From MWBF01 sp040772005 (lineage in GTDB: Bacteria; Chloroflexota; Anaerolineae; CG2-30-64-16), in the NCBI GenBank assembly GCA_040772005.1, contig JAXGYZ010000006.1:124001-188000 (forward strand): a DNA stretch of 64,000 nt, in the 5' to 3' direction. Below the pieces are notes generated by a model. That model made no database searches. It had not been told where the DNA came from and saw only the letters and a program-made list of their open reading frames with translations. Of this stretch, positions 1 through 9,544 are shown in pieces. Position 1 is the first letter of the stretch. Every line of letters starts with the position of its first letter. Both the position numbers and the translations under genes were made by a program.

Positions 1-793
1 CCGCAATGAGCCACCCGGAGGCGGCGTCCACCGCCAGGGCTGTAACCATCTCGCCCGGTGCGCACGTGACCGACCACATGGCTACGCGCAGTCCGGAATC
101 ATAGCCCACGATGCGACAGCCGCGCTGCGTCGCATGGACCGCAGCCACGCCGGACGCCGATGCCAGCGCAACGACCTGGCTCACCGGCTCGACGGGCGCA
201 TGCTCGGCCACGACCTGCCCGCTCGCCGCATCGAGCGCCACCAGCCGGCAGGCAGCATCGTTGGCTCGCCACGCTGCCGCCAGGCAACCGGCGTACAGGA
301 CGGCGGCATCTGCGCTGAACGCCACGGACCAGGTCCGCCCGCCCGGCGACTCATCATCCCCTGCGTCGCAGCGCCAACGCAGCTCGCCATTCCTGTCGAG
401 CACCGTCAGCCCTGCACCCAGGTGGCCGAGGGCGACCAGGCCGCTGTCCGCCAGCGCCAGGGCGTACAGGTCGTTGTCCGCGACCCGGAGCGTCTCCGGC
501 GTCCAGGTGACATCGCCGTCCGCATCCCCGTGCAGCGGGTCGAGGCGGTGCAGCCGGCCCGTGCGCTCCAGTGCGAACGCCCGGCCCTCTGCGCCGCAGG
601 CGACAGCGACAGCATTGAAGGGGCGGACCGCATGCGCGCCGCCGAGCCGGAAGCGGATGCGTCCATGCGTATCCAGCAGGCGCAAATCACACTCAGAGCC
701 AGCCCATACCTCGCCCGCGTCCGCCAGCGCGACGGCATGCACGGCGGAGCCGACACGGAAGAACCGGCGCAGGCGAAAATCACGTTCTGGCAT
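1..793 (-). CDS. beta-propeller (WD40/PQQ-like) protein, 3' end outside window
   Basis: An uninterrupted minus-strand frame runs from an ATG at 793 to the window edge, giving 264 residues without the C-terminus. The sequence has repeated propeller-like blades such as 'LYALALADSGLVALGHLG' and 'TWSVAFSADAAVLYAG', each a run of small hydrophobic strands ending in Gly. No signal peptide is visible, so a cytoplasmic repeat protein is likely. It follows the tubulin-like gene on the same strand with a 110-bp gap filled by a long palindrome. It could be a scaffold or sensor for the tubulin/vWA cassette, but that rests only on position. The fold is inferred from repeat texture and no catalytic motif is seen. 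Confidence 0.6.
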   Translation of the reverse strand, partial: MPERDFRLRRFFRVGSAVHAVALADAGEVWAGSECDLRLLDTHGRIRFRLGGAHAVRPFNAVAVACGAEGRAFALERTGRLHRLDPLHGDADGDVTWTPETLRVADNDLYALALADSGLVALGHLGAGLTVLDRNGELRWRCDAGDDESPGGRTWSVAFSADAAVLYAGCLAAAWRANDAACRLVALDAASGQVVAEHAPVEPVSQVVALASASGVAAVHATQRGCRIVGYDSGLRVAMWSVTCAPGEMVTALAVDAASGWLIA

Positions 794-803
794 GGCTAAT
801 GAC

Positions 804-900
804 CTCACCCCCCGGCCCCCTCTCCTGAAAGCTGGGCGAGCTTGGGCGAACCTTCGGTTCGCCGCCTCGCACTTTCAGGAGAGGGGGAGAAGGGGGTGAG
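804..900. repeat. 97-bp imperfect palindrome, possible terminator
   Basis: Outer arms read ctcacccc/ggggtgag and ctctcctgaaag/ctttcaggagag, and the centre is a second small inverted repeat, gcgaac-cttcg-gttcgc. It lies between the stop of the tubulin-like gene (904) and the start of the propeller gene (793). It could act as a transcript terminator or be a dispersed intergenic repeat. There is no strong T run, so its role is uncertain. Confidence 0.6.
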
Positions 901-903
901 GCG

Positions 904-3900
904 CTACCGCCCCCGCCGGACCAACTGGTTTAGCGAGTTCATCTCCTCGGACAGGATCAGGTGCATCACCGTGCCGAGGTCGATCACCTGCGGGTCGGGA
1001 TTCTGCTTGAAGCTGGCAACCCGGCCCGTGATGTACGATCGGATGCAATCGAGGCGCCGGTCTGCGTTGCGCATGCGCCGGGCCTCCGGATCGCCGTCCT
1101 CCGGGCCGAGCGCGACCGTGGCCTCGTTGATGGCCCGGTACAGGTCCGCAACCTTCAGCGTGAAGGGCCGCTCGATGCCGGCCAGCGGCACGGCGCGGCG
1201 TGCAAGCTCCGCCTGCACGCGCGCAACCAGGTCCGAGTTGAACCCGGGCGGCTCAGTCATCTTCAGGGCCAGATTCTGCAGCGCATTGACGTGCAGCAGC
1301 GCGGTGCGCGCTTCGGGCGGCAGGCTCATGAAGGTCGGGGTGAGCTCGCGCACGATGCGGCTCTGGCTGAGCGGCATGCGCCGCGCGCCGTTCGCCCCCA
1401 GGCGCAGCCACAGCTCGGTGGTTTCCTGCCCCGTCGCGGCATCGAAGAACGCATCCTCGTAGATCAGCCCGTAGGCCGCGGCCAGGGTGAACGCGCGCAC
1501 CTTGTCGGGGTCGCCCATCGCCACGACCAGTTCCGGCGCCAGCATGCGCTGCTGGTTCTCGGTCTCGCCCAGGGTCGGAATCTGCTGCTCCAGCTCGGTC
1601 GCGTACTGCTCCTCGGGAAAGACGTGCATGCTCTCCCGGCCCCGGTTGACCTTGCTGCGATATTCCGGCTCACAATGAACGAACGGCTCGACCGCGCCGA
1701 GGGTGATGCCCCGGCTGATTTCGACGATGGTGCAGGCGACGACGCTCTCCGCCGAGGCATCCACATTGAAACCCTGGTTGCGCAGCGTCTCGCGGGTGTC
1801 GCTGAGGAACTGCCGCGCCGCGTCGTCCCGCGCGCCCTCGATGCTGAACGAGACGTAGCGCTCGATGAACGGCGCCAGCTCGTTGCGCGCCGGGTTATAG
1901 CGCAGGAACGGCTCCTCCACCTGGAGCGCGCGATTGGTAAACTCGGCGTGGTTGGCGAACTCCGCGGCCAGCCGCTCCGCGACCGTCACGTTGTTGCGGA
2001 CGACCTGGAACAGCTCCTTCGCGCCCGTCAGCCAGGTGTTCGTAATCTGCTGCGGCCCGTTGGCCTGCTCGCACCAGGTCGTCACGAGCTTGAAGTCGAG
2101 CGGCGTCAGGTCGTCGAGCCGCTGCCAGCGCAGGCCCTTCTGGTCGCCCACCTGCCCCATCACCCGCATGGCAAGCGCAGGCAGGTGTTCGGGGTGGCGG
2201 TAGAGCTCCTCCTCGAATTGAGGATTGGTCAGGTAGTTGCGCACGCGCACCCGCTTCTCGGCCCGGTTGGCCTCGTGCTGGCGGATGCGGGCCTGCACCA
2301 GACGGTCCACCTGCTGCAGCGAGAGCTCCCAGTTCTCCAGTTCCACGAGCGCGGTGTCCATCACGCTCATCTGCTCGTCGCGATCCCGCTCGGACGCGCC
2401 CAACGCGTCCAGCACATCGAGCACGGTGCGGTACACGCGCTGGTGCAGCATCAGCTCCATCTTCTCGACGAACTGGCTGACGAACGATTCCTGCGCCTGG
2501 CGCGGCTTGCTCCACAGCGGCGGCATGTACCGTTCGTAGCGCGTCTCGTTCATCCAGGTGATCGCGTTGCGGACCTCCTCGCTGACCTGGCGCAGCCGCG
2601 TCTCCACCTGCTGCGCCTCCCACTCCCGTTCGAGCACGGTGCGGAAGCGCGCGAGATAGTCCTTCAGGCCCTCGGCCAGCGCGCGTGCATAGGGCAGCCG
2701 GTGGGGCAGCAGGACGCGGCGCTCGTCGCGGCGGTTCAGCACGTCGAGCAGCGCGGCGTCCAGCACCTCTGCGAAGCGGGCGCGCAGCGCGATGCGATAC
2801 TGGTTGAGGATGGCATCCCACTCGCCGCCGGCGCGCGAGTCGGGGTCATCCGGGTCGATCTGCGGCCCAAGATAGTCATCCAGGAACTGCTCGGTGAAGC
2901 TGAGCAGCCGGGTCGCGCCTTCCTCGAAGCCCTCGCGCTTGTAGTCGCCGTCCTTCGTATACACGAGGTTTCCAGCCAGGTACTCGAGCGACTGCTGGAG
3001 TATCTGGTAATGCTCCGCATAGCCGCTGTCCGACAGGGTGACCATGCCGAACAAGCCCTGCCAGCTCAAGTCGGGCCGCTCCGGGTTGATGCGCCGGGTA
3101 GCGACGATGGACTTTTGGATGATGTTGGGGTTGGGCTTGCCCGCCACGCTGCTCGTCGTGAAGAGCCGCTCGATCTCGGCCTGCGTCTCGATGCGCGCCT
3201 GGCCGCGACGCTTCTCGTCCACGATGGGCAGGAACTCGCGGCCCAGGAGCTCGCGCACGAAGCGCAGGGCATAGCTCTCGATGACGTCGTCCACCGGGAA
3301 GATATAGGACATCACGTTGAAACCGCTGTACATGCGGCCGCTGGTCTTATCGTAGTGCAGGCCGGCGTTGGAGCGGAGCGTCGCCAGCGCGTCGCCGAGG
3401 CTGTTGTCGATGTGCGCCATGACGAAGTCCGCCACGATCGGGAAGACGCCCTTCATGGGATCGCCGCCCAGGTCGAAGTCCTGGCCGGTGGAGCGGGAGG
3501 CCGTGTCCACCAGGTAGCAGTGGTCGAGCGGCTGGTTGGTGCTCCAGGTGATCGACTGCTCGCTCTCCGCGTAGCGCACCATGTATGGCAGGAAGCTCGA
3601 ATGGACGCGCATGAAGCGGTCGAGCTCGCGCAGCGCCGCGTACGAGTTCGGCTTCAGGTTGGTCGGATCATCCATGAAGCGCGCGTAGCTGGCGAACGCG
3701 TCGGGCAGCACGATGATGCCGGAGACGGCCACCGACTGCCAGTTCTGGTTGCTGTTGACGGCATGGCGCACGAGGTTGGCGACGTCGATCAGCATGCCGG
3801 AGCCGGTCCCGCCGGCGACGGAGCCGATGATGAAGATCATCCGCTTGCCCTTCTCGATGTCCTCCGCACCCTGATAGACCGGCGCCTCGCGGTCCACCTC

Positions 3901-4356
3901 GCCGTACATGCGGCCGATGGCCTCGATGAGCGACTGGTAGATGGGGTTGGCATAGCGCAGGAAGAAGGCGGTGCGGCCGATGGGCCGGCGCTGCTGCGCG
4001 CCCCCGCGGATATCGCGCTCGGCGGGCGCCAGCATCCGGTCCAGCTTCTCGTGTTCCAGCCAGTTCATATAGGCGGCGGTCTTGCCGGTGCGGATGTTCG
4101 CAAACACCGTGTCCATCGTCATGCCGCCCGGGCTGACGATGTGCTGGAACTCCGGCAGGCGGTTCTGCGGGTCGAATGCAGGATTGAGCTGTGTGCCGGC
4201 AAAGCGATCTACGTCGCGCAGGCTGTCAGTATCGAGCGAGAGCAGGACAACATTATCCGGCACCTGCCCATAGGTCTCTTCGAGGCGTTCTTTCAGGATC
4301 GTGAGCGCCGCCTTGCCGGAGCCGCCGACGCCGATCGCTAACACACGTTTCGCCAT
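904..4356 (-). CDS. tubulin/FtsZ-superfamily protein (Tubulin_2 type), 1150 aa
   Basis: The N-terminus 'RVLAIGVGGSGKAALTILK' and the motif 'AGGTGSGMLIDVANL' at residues 181-195 match the nucleotide-binding loops of the tubulin/FtsZ superfamily (GGTGSG at 182-187). At 1150 residues it is about three times the length of FtsZ. The long C-terminal part is largely helical, with charged heptad-like stretches around residues 560-720. There is no signal peptide, so it should be cytoplasmic. AGGAGA precedes the ATG at 4356. It sits 55 bp downstream of the vWA gene and is probably co-transcribed with it. Tubulin_2-type proteins have been proposed to remodel membranes; here the partner would be the membrane vWA protein. 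Family assignment is strong, function unknown. Confidence 0.85.
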   Translation of the reverse strand: MAKRVLAIGVGGSGKAALTILKERLEETYGQVPDNVVLLSLDTDSLRDVDRFAGTQLNPAFDPQNRLPEFQHIVSPGGMTMDTVFANIRTGKTAAYMNWLEHEKLDRMLAPAERDIRGGAQQRRPIGRTAFFLRYANPIYQSLIEAIGRMYGEVDREAPVYQGAEDIEKGKRMIFIIGSVAGGTGSGMLIDVANLVRHAVNSNQNWQSVAVSGIIVLPDAFASYARFMDDPTNLKPNSYAALRELDRFMRVHSSFLPYMVRYAESEQSITWSTNQPLDHCYLVDTASRSTGQDFDLGGDPMKGVFPIVADFVMAHIDNSLGDALATLRSNAGLHYDKTSGRMYSGFNVMSYIFPVDDVIESYALRFVRELLGREFLPIVDEKRRGQARIETQAEIERLFTTSSVAGKPNPNIIQKSIVATRRINPERPDLSWQGLFGMVTLSDSGYAEHYQILQQSLEYLAGNLVYTKDGDYKREGFEEGATRLLSFTEQFLDDYLGPQIDPDDPDSRAGGEWDAILNQYRIALRARFAEVLDAALLDVLNRRDERRVLLPHRLPYARALAEGLKDYLARFRTVLEREWEAQQVETRLRQVSEEVRNAITWMNETRYERYMPPLWSKPRQAQESFVSQFVEKMELMLHQRVYRTVLDVLDALGASERDRDEQMSVMDTALVELENWELSLQQVDRLVQARIRQHEANRAEKRVRVRNYLTNPQFEEELYRHPEHLPALAMRVMGQVGDQKGLRWQRLDDLTPLDFKLVTTWCEQANGPQQITNTWLTGAKELFQVVRNNVTVAERLAAEFANHAEFTNRALQVEEPFLRYNPARNELAPFIERYVSFSIEGARDDAARQFLSDTRETLRNQGFNVDASAESVVACTIVEISRGITLGAVEPFVHCEPEYRSKVNRGRESMHVFPEEQYATELEQQIPTLGETENQQRMLAPELVVAMGDPDKVRAFTLAAAYGLIYEDAFFDAATGQETTELWLRLGANGARRMPLSQSRIVRELTPTFMSLPPEARTALLHVNALQNLALKMTEPPGFNSDLVARVQAELARRAVPLAGIERPFTLKVADLYRAINEATVALGPEDGDPEARRMRNADRRLDCIRSYITGRVASFKQNPDPQVIDLGTVMHLILSEEMNSLNQLVRRGR

Positions 4357-4411
4357 GTTGGTTCAATCTCCTAAAGCCAAGTTCGATATATCAAATACTG
4401 GACGCAAGATT

Positions 4412-6808
4412 CTATCGCCCAAGCTGTTTCGGATCGGTCGAAAACCTCAGGACCACCTGTCCGCCCGCCGCGATGTGCGTTGCGGGAATCTCGCGGATGG
4501 TGAACAACTGCGGCCCGTGAGCGCCCTTGAGCACCACACCCTTGCCGCCGCGGCGCTCGACGCGCAGCTCGACCGGCTCGAGGCCGGCGACGCGCAGCAG
4601 GCCCTGGCTGCCGATGGTGACCGCGCTTTTGCGCGCGGACTGGCCCAGGCTCCGGAGCGACTTGTAGCCCCCCTCAGCCTTGCCGTTGCGGTAGACCTGC
4701 ACATAGCCGCCGGGCGGCGGGTTGACCGTCAGCACGAGCGCCAGCGGCACGACATAGAAGCCCAGGAAGGCCAGCAGGCCGAGCCCGGCCAGGCCGCCCG
4801 CAATCTGCGCATACACCGGCGGCGGGCAGCCGCGGAAGAACGGCACGACGCTCCACCCGCGGCCCTCCACGCATTCATCGTCCAGGTCGTTGAAACCGTC
4901 GCCGTCCGTGTCGGGGATGGGCGTCGGCGCAGGCGTGGGCGTCGCGGTCGGCACGGGCGTCAGGGTCGGCGTCAGCGTGGGCGTCGGCGTGCAGGCCGGT
5001 GCGACCACGCGCGCGGGCACATCCAGTTCCACCGGCGCGGCCGCCGAGCCGTCGGCATTGACTGCGACGAGCCGCACGCGTACAGCCGCGTTGCTCTCCG
5101 CGCCGCAGACCAACGTCGCAATCAACGCCTCACAGAGAGACGTCACGGGGGCGCTGAAGGTTGCACCATCCGCGCTGGGAGCCAGCGCCACTTCGCGGCC
5201 GCCGCCGAACGCGCTGATGCGGAGCGAGCCCGCCTGCGCCGCGGCGGGGTCGCCGACTGTCACAGTGAGCTCGGCGGGCTGGCCGGGCATGCACTGGAGC
5301 ACTTCCGGCGTCACACTCGCCACGTAGGCCGACTGGCGCAAGTCAACCAGCAGCTCGGCGCGCGCAATAGGGAAGACGTCGCCCGCGATGCCCTCGATCT
5401 CCCCGGCCTCGAACGCAAAGGCATACCGGCCCGGCTCGTCCGCCGCGGCATAAGTGCTGGCGAGGTCGTAGCTGAGGGTGTATGCGCCGTCCGCGTCGGG
5501 CTGCACGCCCGCGGGCACGGGGATCGCCGCGGTGCTGCCGTCCGGATGCGTGACGCGCGCCCGGATGGGCTGCGGCTCGGTGATGGCCGCGCCGCTCGCG
5601 TTGTCGGCCAGCCGCAGCCGGAACGTCACAGGCCGGCCGGGCGGCAGTGGCCGGTTGGCGAGGTACTGCCCGGCGATGGCCGTGACGCTCGCGGCCGGCT
5701 CCACGAACTGGATGCGGTAGGAGCCTTCCATGTCCAGGTGCATCCACACCGGCTGGTCGGACGTGATGCGCCAGACCGCGTCGCGCGGGGCCGCGTCCAG
5801 CCGCACCCGACCGATGGCGACAACCTCGACCGGGTTGTCGGCCCCGCGGAACCGTTCTACGTCCGCGTCGCCGTCCGCGACGGCTGCGCCGGCCGGGTCA
5901 ACGATCTGGATGTTGGCAGGGGGCGTGCCGCGCTCGCGCGTGAAGGTCAACACCATGCGCTGCACGTAGCGGCTGACGAACACATCCACGGCCTGCCCCG
6001 GCGTCAATGCGATGGGGGGCCGCGCGACGCTGTTTTCCAGCCGCGCGACAATCTCGTCGTAGGTGGCCTCGATCTCGGCGGTGCTGCCCACGGGATAGGA
6101 CTGGATATAGCTGTGGCGCAGCGCCATCTCCTGCCAGAAGCTGACATAGCGCTCGTAGTTAACGTTGGCCTGCTCGGGGTTCTGCAACAGGATGACGAAC
6201 AGCGGGACATCGGGATAGGACGCCACGAACTGCTCGATCTCCGCGTTGCTCTGTCCTTCCGCGGGATAGGGTGCGCCGTCGGTGAGGAGGACGATGGCCG
6301 GGGAGTTGCCGGGCCGGCGCTGCGGCGACTCGCGCAGCTCGCGATAGGCCAGCTCCAGCGCGGGCAGGAGCTGGGTTGCCAGCGCGGGCTGCGGGTCGCT
6401 GATGGCCGCCGCGAGCGCATCGCGGCCGGTCGCGAGCGACTGCAGCGGGCTGACCAGTGCGGGCGGATCCTCGCCCAGGCTGACGACGCCGACCTGGTAG
6501 TCCGCGGCATCCGGCTGCGCGAAGCCCAGGCGCGCGATGAAGAGCGATGCGCCCGTGATGCGCAGGAAGTCGGGGTCGTTGCCCCATACCTCGCAGCCGG
6601 GGATGCGCCGGTCAGCCGGGAACATGCTGCACGAGTTGTCGATGACCAGCATGATGTCGAGCGGCTGGCGCGCCGTCTGGGCAACCGGCCCCGCAGCCTG
6701 GGAGTCGGGCGCCGCGGCCTGGAGCGTAGCATCAGCCCCAAAGACCGGCGCGCTCCCCAGGAGCACGAGCACCAACAACACTGGCAGCCCGAAAGTTCGC
6801 GGCTTCAT
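4412..6808 (-). CDS. membrane-anchored von Willebrand factor A protein, 798 aa
   Basis: Signal peptide at residues 1-24, then a vWA domain from about 48 with a MIDAS motif DNSCS (D57, S59, S61) and 'LLTDGAPY' further on. Ig-like beta domains follow, then a Thr/Pro linker and a thrombospondin type-3-like calcium motif 'DTDGDGFNDLDDEC'. One transmembrane helix lies at about 668-696, leaving roughly 100 residues inside the cell. The design suggests an extracellular metal-dependent adhesion domain coupled to a cytoplasmic tail. The gene starts immediately after the stop of the CAP gene (6809) and precedes the tubulin-like gene, so the three look like one transcription unit. A link between tail and tubulin-like protein is inference. 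Confidence 0.85.
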   Translation of the reverse strand: MKPRTFGLPVLLVLVLLGSAPVFGADATLQAAAPDSQAAGPVAQTARQPLDIMLVIDNSCSMFPADRRIPGCEVWGNDPDFLRITGASLFIARLGFAQPDAADYQVGVVSLGEDPPALVSPLQSLATGRDALAAAISDPQPALATQLLPALELAYRELRESPQRRPGNSPAIVLLTDGAPYPAEGQSNAEIEQFVASYPDVPLFVILLQNPEQANVNYERYVSFWQEMALRHSYIQSYPVGSTAEIEATYDEIVARLENSVARPPIALTPGQAVDVFVSRYVQRMVLTFTRERGTPPANIQIVDPAGAAVADGDADVERFRGADNPVEVVAIGRVRLDAAPRDAVWRITSDQPVWMHLDMEGSYRIQFVEPAASVTAIAGQYLANRPLPPGRPVTFRLRLADNASGAAITEPQPIRARVTHPDGSTAAIPVPAGVQPDADGAYTLSYDLASTYAAADEPGRYAFAFEAGEIEGIAGDVFPIARAELLVDLRQSAYVASVTPEVLQCMPGQPAELTVTVGDPAAAQAGSLRISAFGGGREVALAPSADGATFSAPVTSLCEALIATLVCGAESNAAVRVRLVAVNADGSAAAPVELDVPARVVAPACTPTPTLTPTLTPVPTATPTPAPTPIPDTDGDGFNDLDDECVEGRGWSVVPFFRGCPPPVYAQIAGGLAGLGLLAFLGFYVVPLALVLTVNPPPGGYVQVYRNGKAEGGYKSLRSLGQSARKSAVTIGSQGLLRVAGLEPVELRVERRGGKGVVLKGAHGPQLFTIREIPATHIAAGGQVVLRFSTDPKQLGR

Positions 6809-8116
6809 CTACGGCTGCACCTCGATGACGGCATCCAGCGCAGGCACGCGCTCAGCAGCCGCGGCAGTCTCGACCCACACCAGGATGTGATAGAGCCCGG
6901 GCGCGGCCCCTGCGTCCAGCGTATACTCCGACACGAAGCGTCCATCTGCACCCACCTGCACCGGCGGCACGGCGAGGTGCTGCGCGGCCGGGGTGTAGGT
7001 TCCGGTCTGGTTGAGCGCGTCCAGCGTCATGGGCGCAGGGAACGGCTCATAGGCGATATTGACCAGGGGGTCCGCGCTGCCGGGCAGGAGTGTACCGCGC
7101 AGGATGACCCGATCGCCGGGCCGCGCACGCCGCGGCAGCGGCTCGACCTGCACATAGCGGTTGACGAACTCCTGCGCGATGCTGACCGTGCCGGTGTCTG
7201 CGCGATAAGCCATGCCCACGCCGAGATGCGTGTGTTCAGGGGCAAGGATGTTGGCACGGTGGCCGGGGCTGTCCATCAGCGCAGCCTGGGCATCGGCCAG
7301 GACCTTCTCCCAGTCTTCGATGGGCGCGCCTGAACCATCGGCCCAGCGATGCACCAACCGGTAGACATTCTCCTGGACGAAATCCAGCCCGCCGGCAAAG
7401 CTGTAGCGGTGCTCCGGCCCATAGCCATCGAGATTCCAGTGGCTCATATAGCCCAGATCGGCCATCTCCTCAGAGTGTTCCTGGCCCGCCTGCGCCGCAA
7501 TGGGATCCCAGGCGACCGGCGCGAGACCCGCCGCGGCGCGATCCACGTTGACCAGTTCCAGCAGACGCAGGGCCAGCGCAGCAAGATCCGGGCCGCCATC
7601 GGGCGCACCGTCCGATGGCGCGGCCAATGTCGCGGCAGGCGGCTGCGCCGGCGTCGCTTCCTGTGTAGACAAACGTTGCGAAGCCTCTGTAGATGCGGCT
7701 GACGGGGTGGTGGCTGCCAGGCTCGTTGAATCGCCCAACGCTGCGCGATCCTCGGCAGGCGTGGCGGCGCTCGCTGCCCCGCCCGGCACGGAGCCACTGA
7801 CGGCTAGCTCTCTCGTCGGCGTTGGGAAGAGGGTGGCCGTGGCCGTCGGCGCGGCCTGTGCGGTCTCAACAGCCGCAATAGCCCGCGCCGCGGCCTGTTC
7901 TGCCCCATCGGCGCGACGCACCTGCCAGACGATGATGCTGCCGGCGGTCAACAGCAGGACCAGGGCCACGAGTCCCAAGGCCGGCACAGGCCCGCGCGAC
8001 TCGCGGCGGGCGACGTGGGATGGCCGCGCCGGTCGCGGCGCAGGGCGGTTCGTACGTCTGGACGGCGCTGGACGATTGCCGGCCGGCCGATAGTTACCTG
8101 TCGGTCTTCGATTCAT
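6809..8116 (-). CDS. CAP/SCP-domain membrane protein, 435 aa
   Basis: A basic, Pro/Arg-rich cytoplasmic N-terminus (residues 1-44) is followed by one transmembrane helix at about 45-66 and a low-complexity Ala/Thr/Pro linker to about 180. A CAP (SCP/PR-1) domain follows, with 'LLELVNVDRAAAGL', a conserved His in 'AGQEHSEEM', 'YMSHW', and 'SPGHRANIL'. The last 110 residues look like a beta-sandwich. CAP proteins are secreted or surface-bound and their bacterial roles are mostly unknown. It is the first gene of the CAP-vWA-tubulin unit, with an extended -10 promoter about 40 bp upstream. The chosen ATG gives the usual N-in/C-out topology. Confidence 0.8.
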   Translation of the reverse strand: MNRRPTGNYRPAGNRPAPSRRTNRPAPRPARPSHVARRESRGPVPALGLVALVLLLTAGSIIVWQVRRADGAEQAAARAIAAVETAQAAPTATATLFPTPTRELAVSGSVPGGAASAATPAEDRAALGDSTSLAATTPSAASTEASQRLSTQEATPAQPPAATLAAPSDGAPDGGPDLAALALRLLELVNVDRAAAGLAPVAWDPIAAQAGQEHSEEMADLGYMSHWNLDGYGPEHRYSFAGGLDFVQENVYRLVHRWADGSGAPIEDWEKVLADAQAALMDSPGHRANILAPEHTHLGVGMAYRADTGTVSIAQEFVNRYVQVEPLPRRARPGDRVILRGTLLPGSADPLVNIAYEPFPAPMTLDALNQTGTYTPAAQHLAVPPVQVGADGRFVSEYTLDAGAAPGLYHILVWVETAAAAERVPALDAVIEVQP

Positions 8117-8156
8117 AGGCTCTTTCTATGCAAAGGCTCAAATGGCACAGGAATCT

Positions 8157-8165
8157 ATTATAACA
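8157..8165 (-). promoter_or_regulatory. extended -10 promoter of the CAP-vWA-tubulin unit
   Basis: On the minus strand the sequence reads TGTTATAAT, a perfect TATAAT with the TGn extension. No good -35 is visible, which is normal for extended -10 promoters. It is placed 41 bp before the ATG at 8116. Confidence 0.55.
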
Positions 8166-8240
8166 CACCCAGATAAAGATTTGATGAAGATGGGGTTAAG
8201 GTCTTGTGGTCTTGCAGGGGGTGTGGAAAAGAGGCAACCA

Positions 8241-8285
8241 CACAAAAGAAACCGGGTTTCTGTCAGAAACCCGGTTTCTTTTGTG
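8241..8285 (-). terminator. 21-bp hairpin terminator after the L,D-transpeptidase gene
   Basis: Perfect 21-bp arms (8241-8261 and 8265-8285) with a 3-nt loop. The stem contains A/T-rich ends (cacaaaagaaa / tttcttttgtg) and a GC core. It lies 48 bp downstream of the stop at 8333. Confidence 0.7.
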
Positions 8286-8332
8286 GATCAGCGATGTCTC
8301 GCCGATCCCAGGCCCGACCCGATAGGGGCGTA

Positions 8333-9202
8333 TTAGTAGTGTGTCACAACCAGCGTGCCGACGCTGGCCCAGTTGAACAGCCAGGCAGCATCGGGCGTGC
8401 GCATGTTGACGCAGCCGTGGCTCATGGGCCGGCCGAAGTTGTTGTGCCAGTATGTGCCGTGAATGGCGTAGCCCTTATAGAAGTACATGGTGTACGGCAC
8501 GCCCGGCAGGTCATAGCCGGGACCGCGCATCCGCGTAGAGGTGAGCTTCGTCTGGATGCGGAAGCGCCCCACGACGGTCGGCGTGCGCGGCAGCCCGCCG
8601 CTGATAAGCGTGCTGAAGACCGGGGTGTTGCCCTGGTAAGCGGTCAGCCGCTGCTGGCTCAGGTTCACATCGATCCAGCGGCCAGCCATCGCTCCGGTGG
8701 AGGTCGAGGGCTTTGTGGTCGCGGGCGACCCGGCAGCCCCCTTGGCGATGGCGATGCGTTGGCCGACCCAGATGCGATCGGGGTTGGCGATGTTGTTAAT
8801 GGACATCAGCGCCTGGACTGTCGTGCCATAGCGGGCAGCAATGCGGCTCAGCGTGTCGCCGCGTTGCACGATATACACGCCCCCGGTGGCGGTTGCCGGG
8901 GAACCGGAACTGCCGGTTGCCGGCGCAGTCGCACCGCTACGTCCTGGAATGACGAGCCGCTGGCCGACGTAGATGCGGTTGATGTTGCGGATGCCGTTGG
9001 CGCGAGCGAGAGCCGAGGTGGAGACACCGTAGCGCGCAGCAATCGCATTGAGCGTATCACCCGCCTTCACCACGTACCCATCCGCTGACGGCGCCGGTTC
9101 AGGAGCTGCCGCACTGGTCTGAGGAAGAGCTACCAGCGCGCCGCCGGCCAAGAGCACGGCGAACAAAACCATGAGTAATCGACGAGACAATGACGAATAC
9201 AT
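8333..9202 (-). CDS. secreted LysM x2 L,D-transpeptidase (YkuD), 289 aa
   Basis: The N-terminus is a signal peptide ending near 'SAAAPEP'. Two LysM peptidoglycan-binding domains follow ('YVVKAGDTLNAIAARYG' and 'YIVQRGDTLSRIAARYG'), each ending in 'VGQR..I'. The C-terminal YkuD domain has the catalytic signature 'HGTYWHNNFG...SHGCVNM' with the active-site Cys in SHGC. Members make 3-3 peptide cross-links or attach proteins to cell-wall peptidoglycan. The ATG at 9202 is preferred over an upstream TTG because AAGGAG lies 7 nt before it. A strong sigma-70-type promoter and a hairpin terminator make it a monocistronic unit. Confidence 0.92.
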   Translation of the reverse strand: MYSSLSRRLLMVLFAVLLAGGALVALPQTSAAAPEPAPSADGYVVKAGDTLNAIAARYGVSTSALARANGIRNINRIYVGQRLVIPGRSGATAPATGSSGSPATATGGVYIVQRGDTLSRIAARYGTTVQALMSINNIANPDRIWVGQRIAIAKGAAGSPATTKPSTSTGAMAGRWIDVNLSQQRLTAYQGNTPVFSTLISGGLPRTPTVVGRFRIQTKLTSTRMRGPGYDLPGVPYTMYFYKGYAIHGTYWHNNFGRPMSHGCVNMRTPDAAWLFNWASVGTLVVTHY

Positions 9203-9333
9203 AGTCCGCTCCTTCAATGCTATTCAGGGCTATCAGAGGTCACCGATCCATCCGCCTTGCTGGTAGCGGAGCACGCCGGCCACCTCTAAAAAGGGAATGA
9301 TGGTTGCTGGCTGGCGTACCATTATTGTGTTCA

Positions 9334-9362
9334 TTTATAACTGACCCGCCTAATTCTGTCAA
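9334..9362 (-). promoter_or_regulatory. sigma-70-type promoter of the L,D-transpeptidase gene
   Basis: Minus strand: TTGACA (9362-9357), 17-bp spacer, TATAAA (9339-9334). The predicted leader is about 120 nt. Confidence 0.7.
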
Positions 9363-9469
9363 CCGCGCAAAGGCCGCTTTCGATGCGGTATTATTTGTCG
9401 GTTAACGCTGCCGCATAACTGTGTGACCCTTGTCTGTGCGCAAAGTCACTAGAATAACCCCCTTGTCCT

Positions 9470-9497
9470 TTGCGAAAAGAAGATGCTGTGATATACT
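9470..9497 (+). promoter_or_regulatory. promoter upstream of the cytochrome c maturation block
   Basis: TTGCGA (9470-9475), 16-bp spacer, and TATACT (9492-9497) preceded by TGA, an extended -10. It lies about 40 bp before the ATG at 9545 and is divergent from the L,D-transpeptidase promoter. Confidence 0.5.
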
Positions 9498-9544
9498 CCC
9501 TTGCCAATGCGATCAACACCGGTGTTTCCTAGCTCACACTGGTG

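Noticed and set aside
4301..7333. A 1010-codon open frame on the plus strand opposite the vWA and CAP genes
   Set aside because: It is rich in Arg/Ala/Gly/His with no domain pattern and lies opposite two well-supported genes; such frames are common in GC-rich coding DNA. The same applies to the long plus frames at 961-4341, 47958-50072 and 55497-58709.
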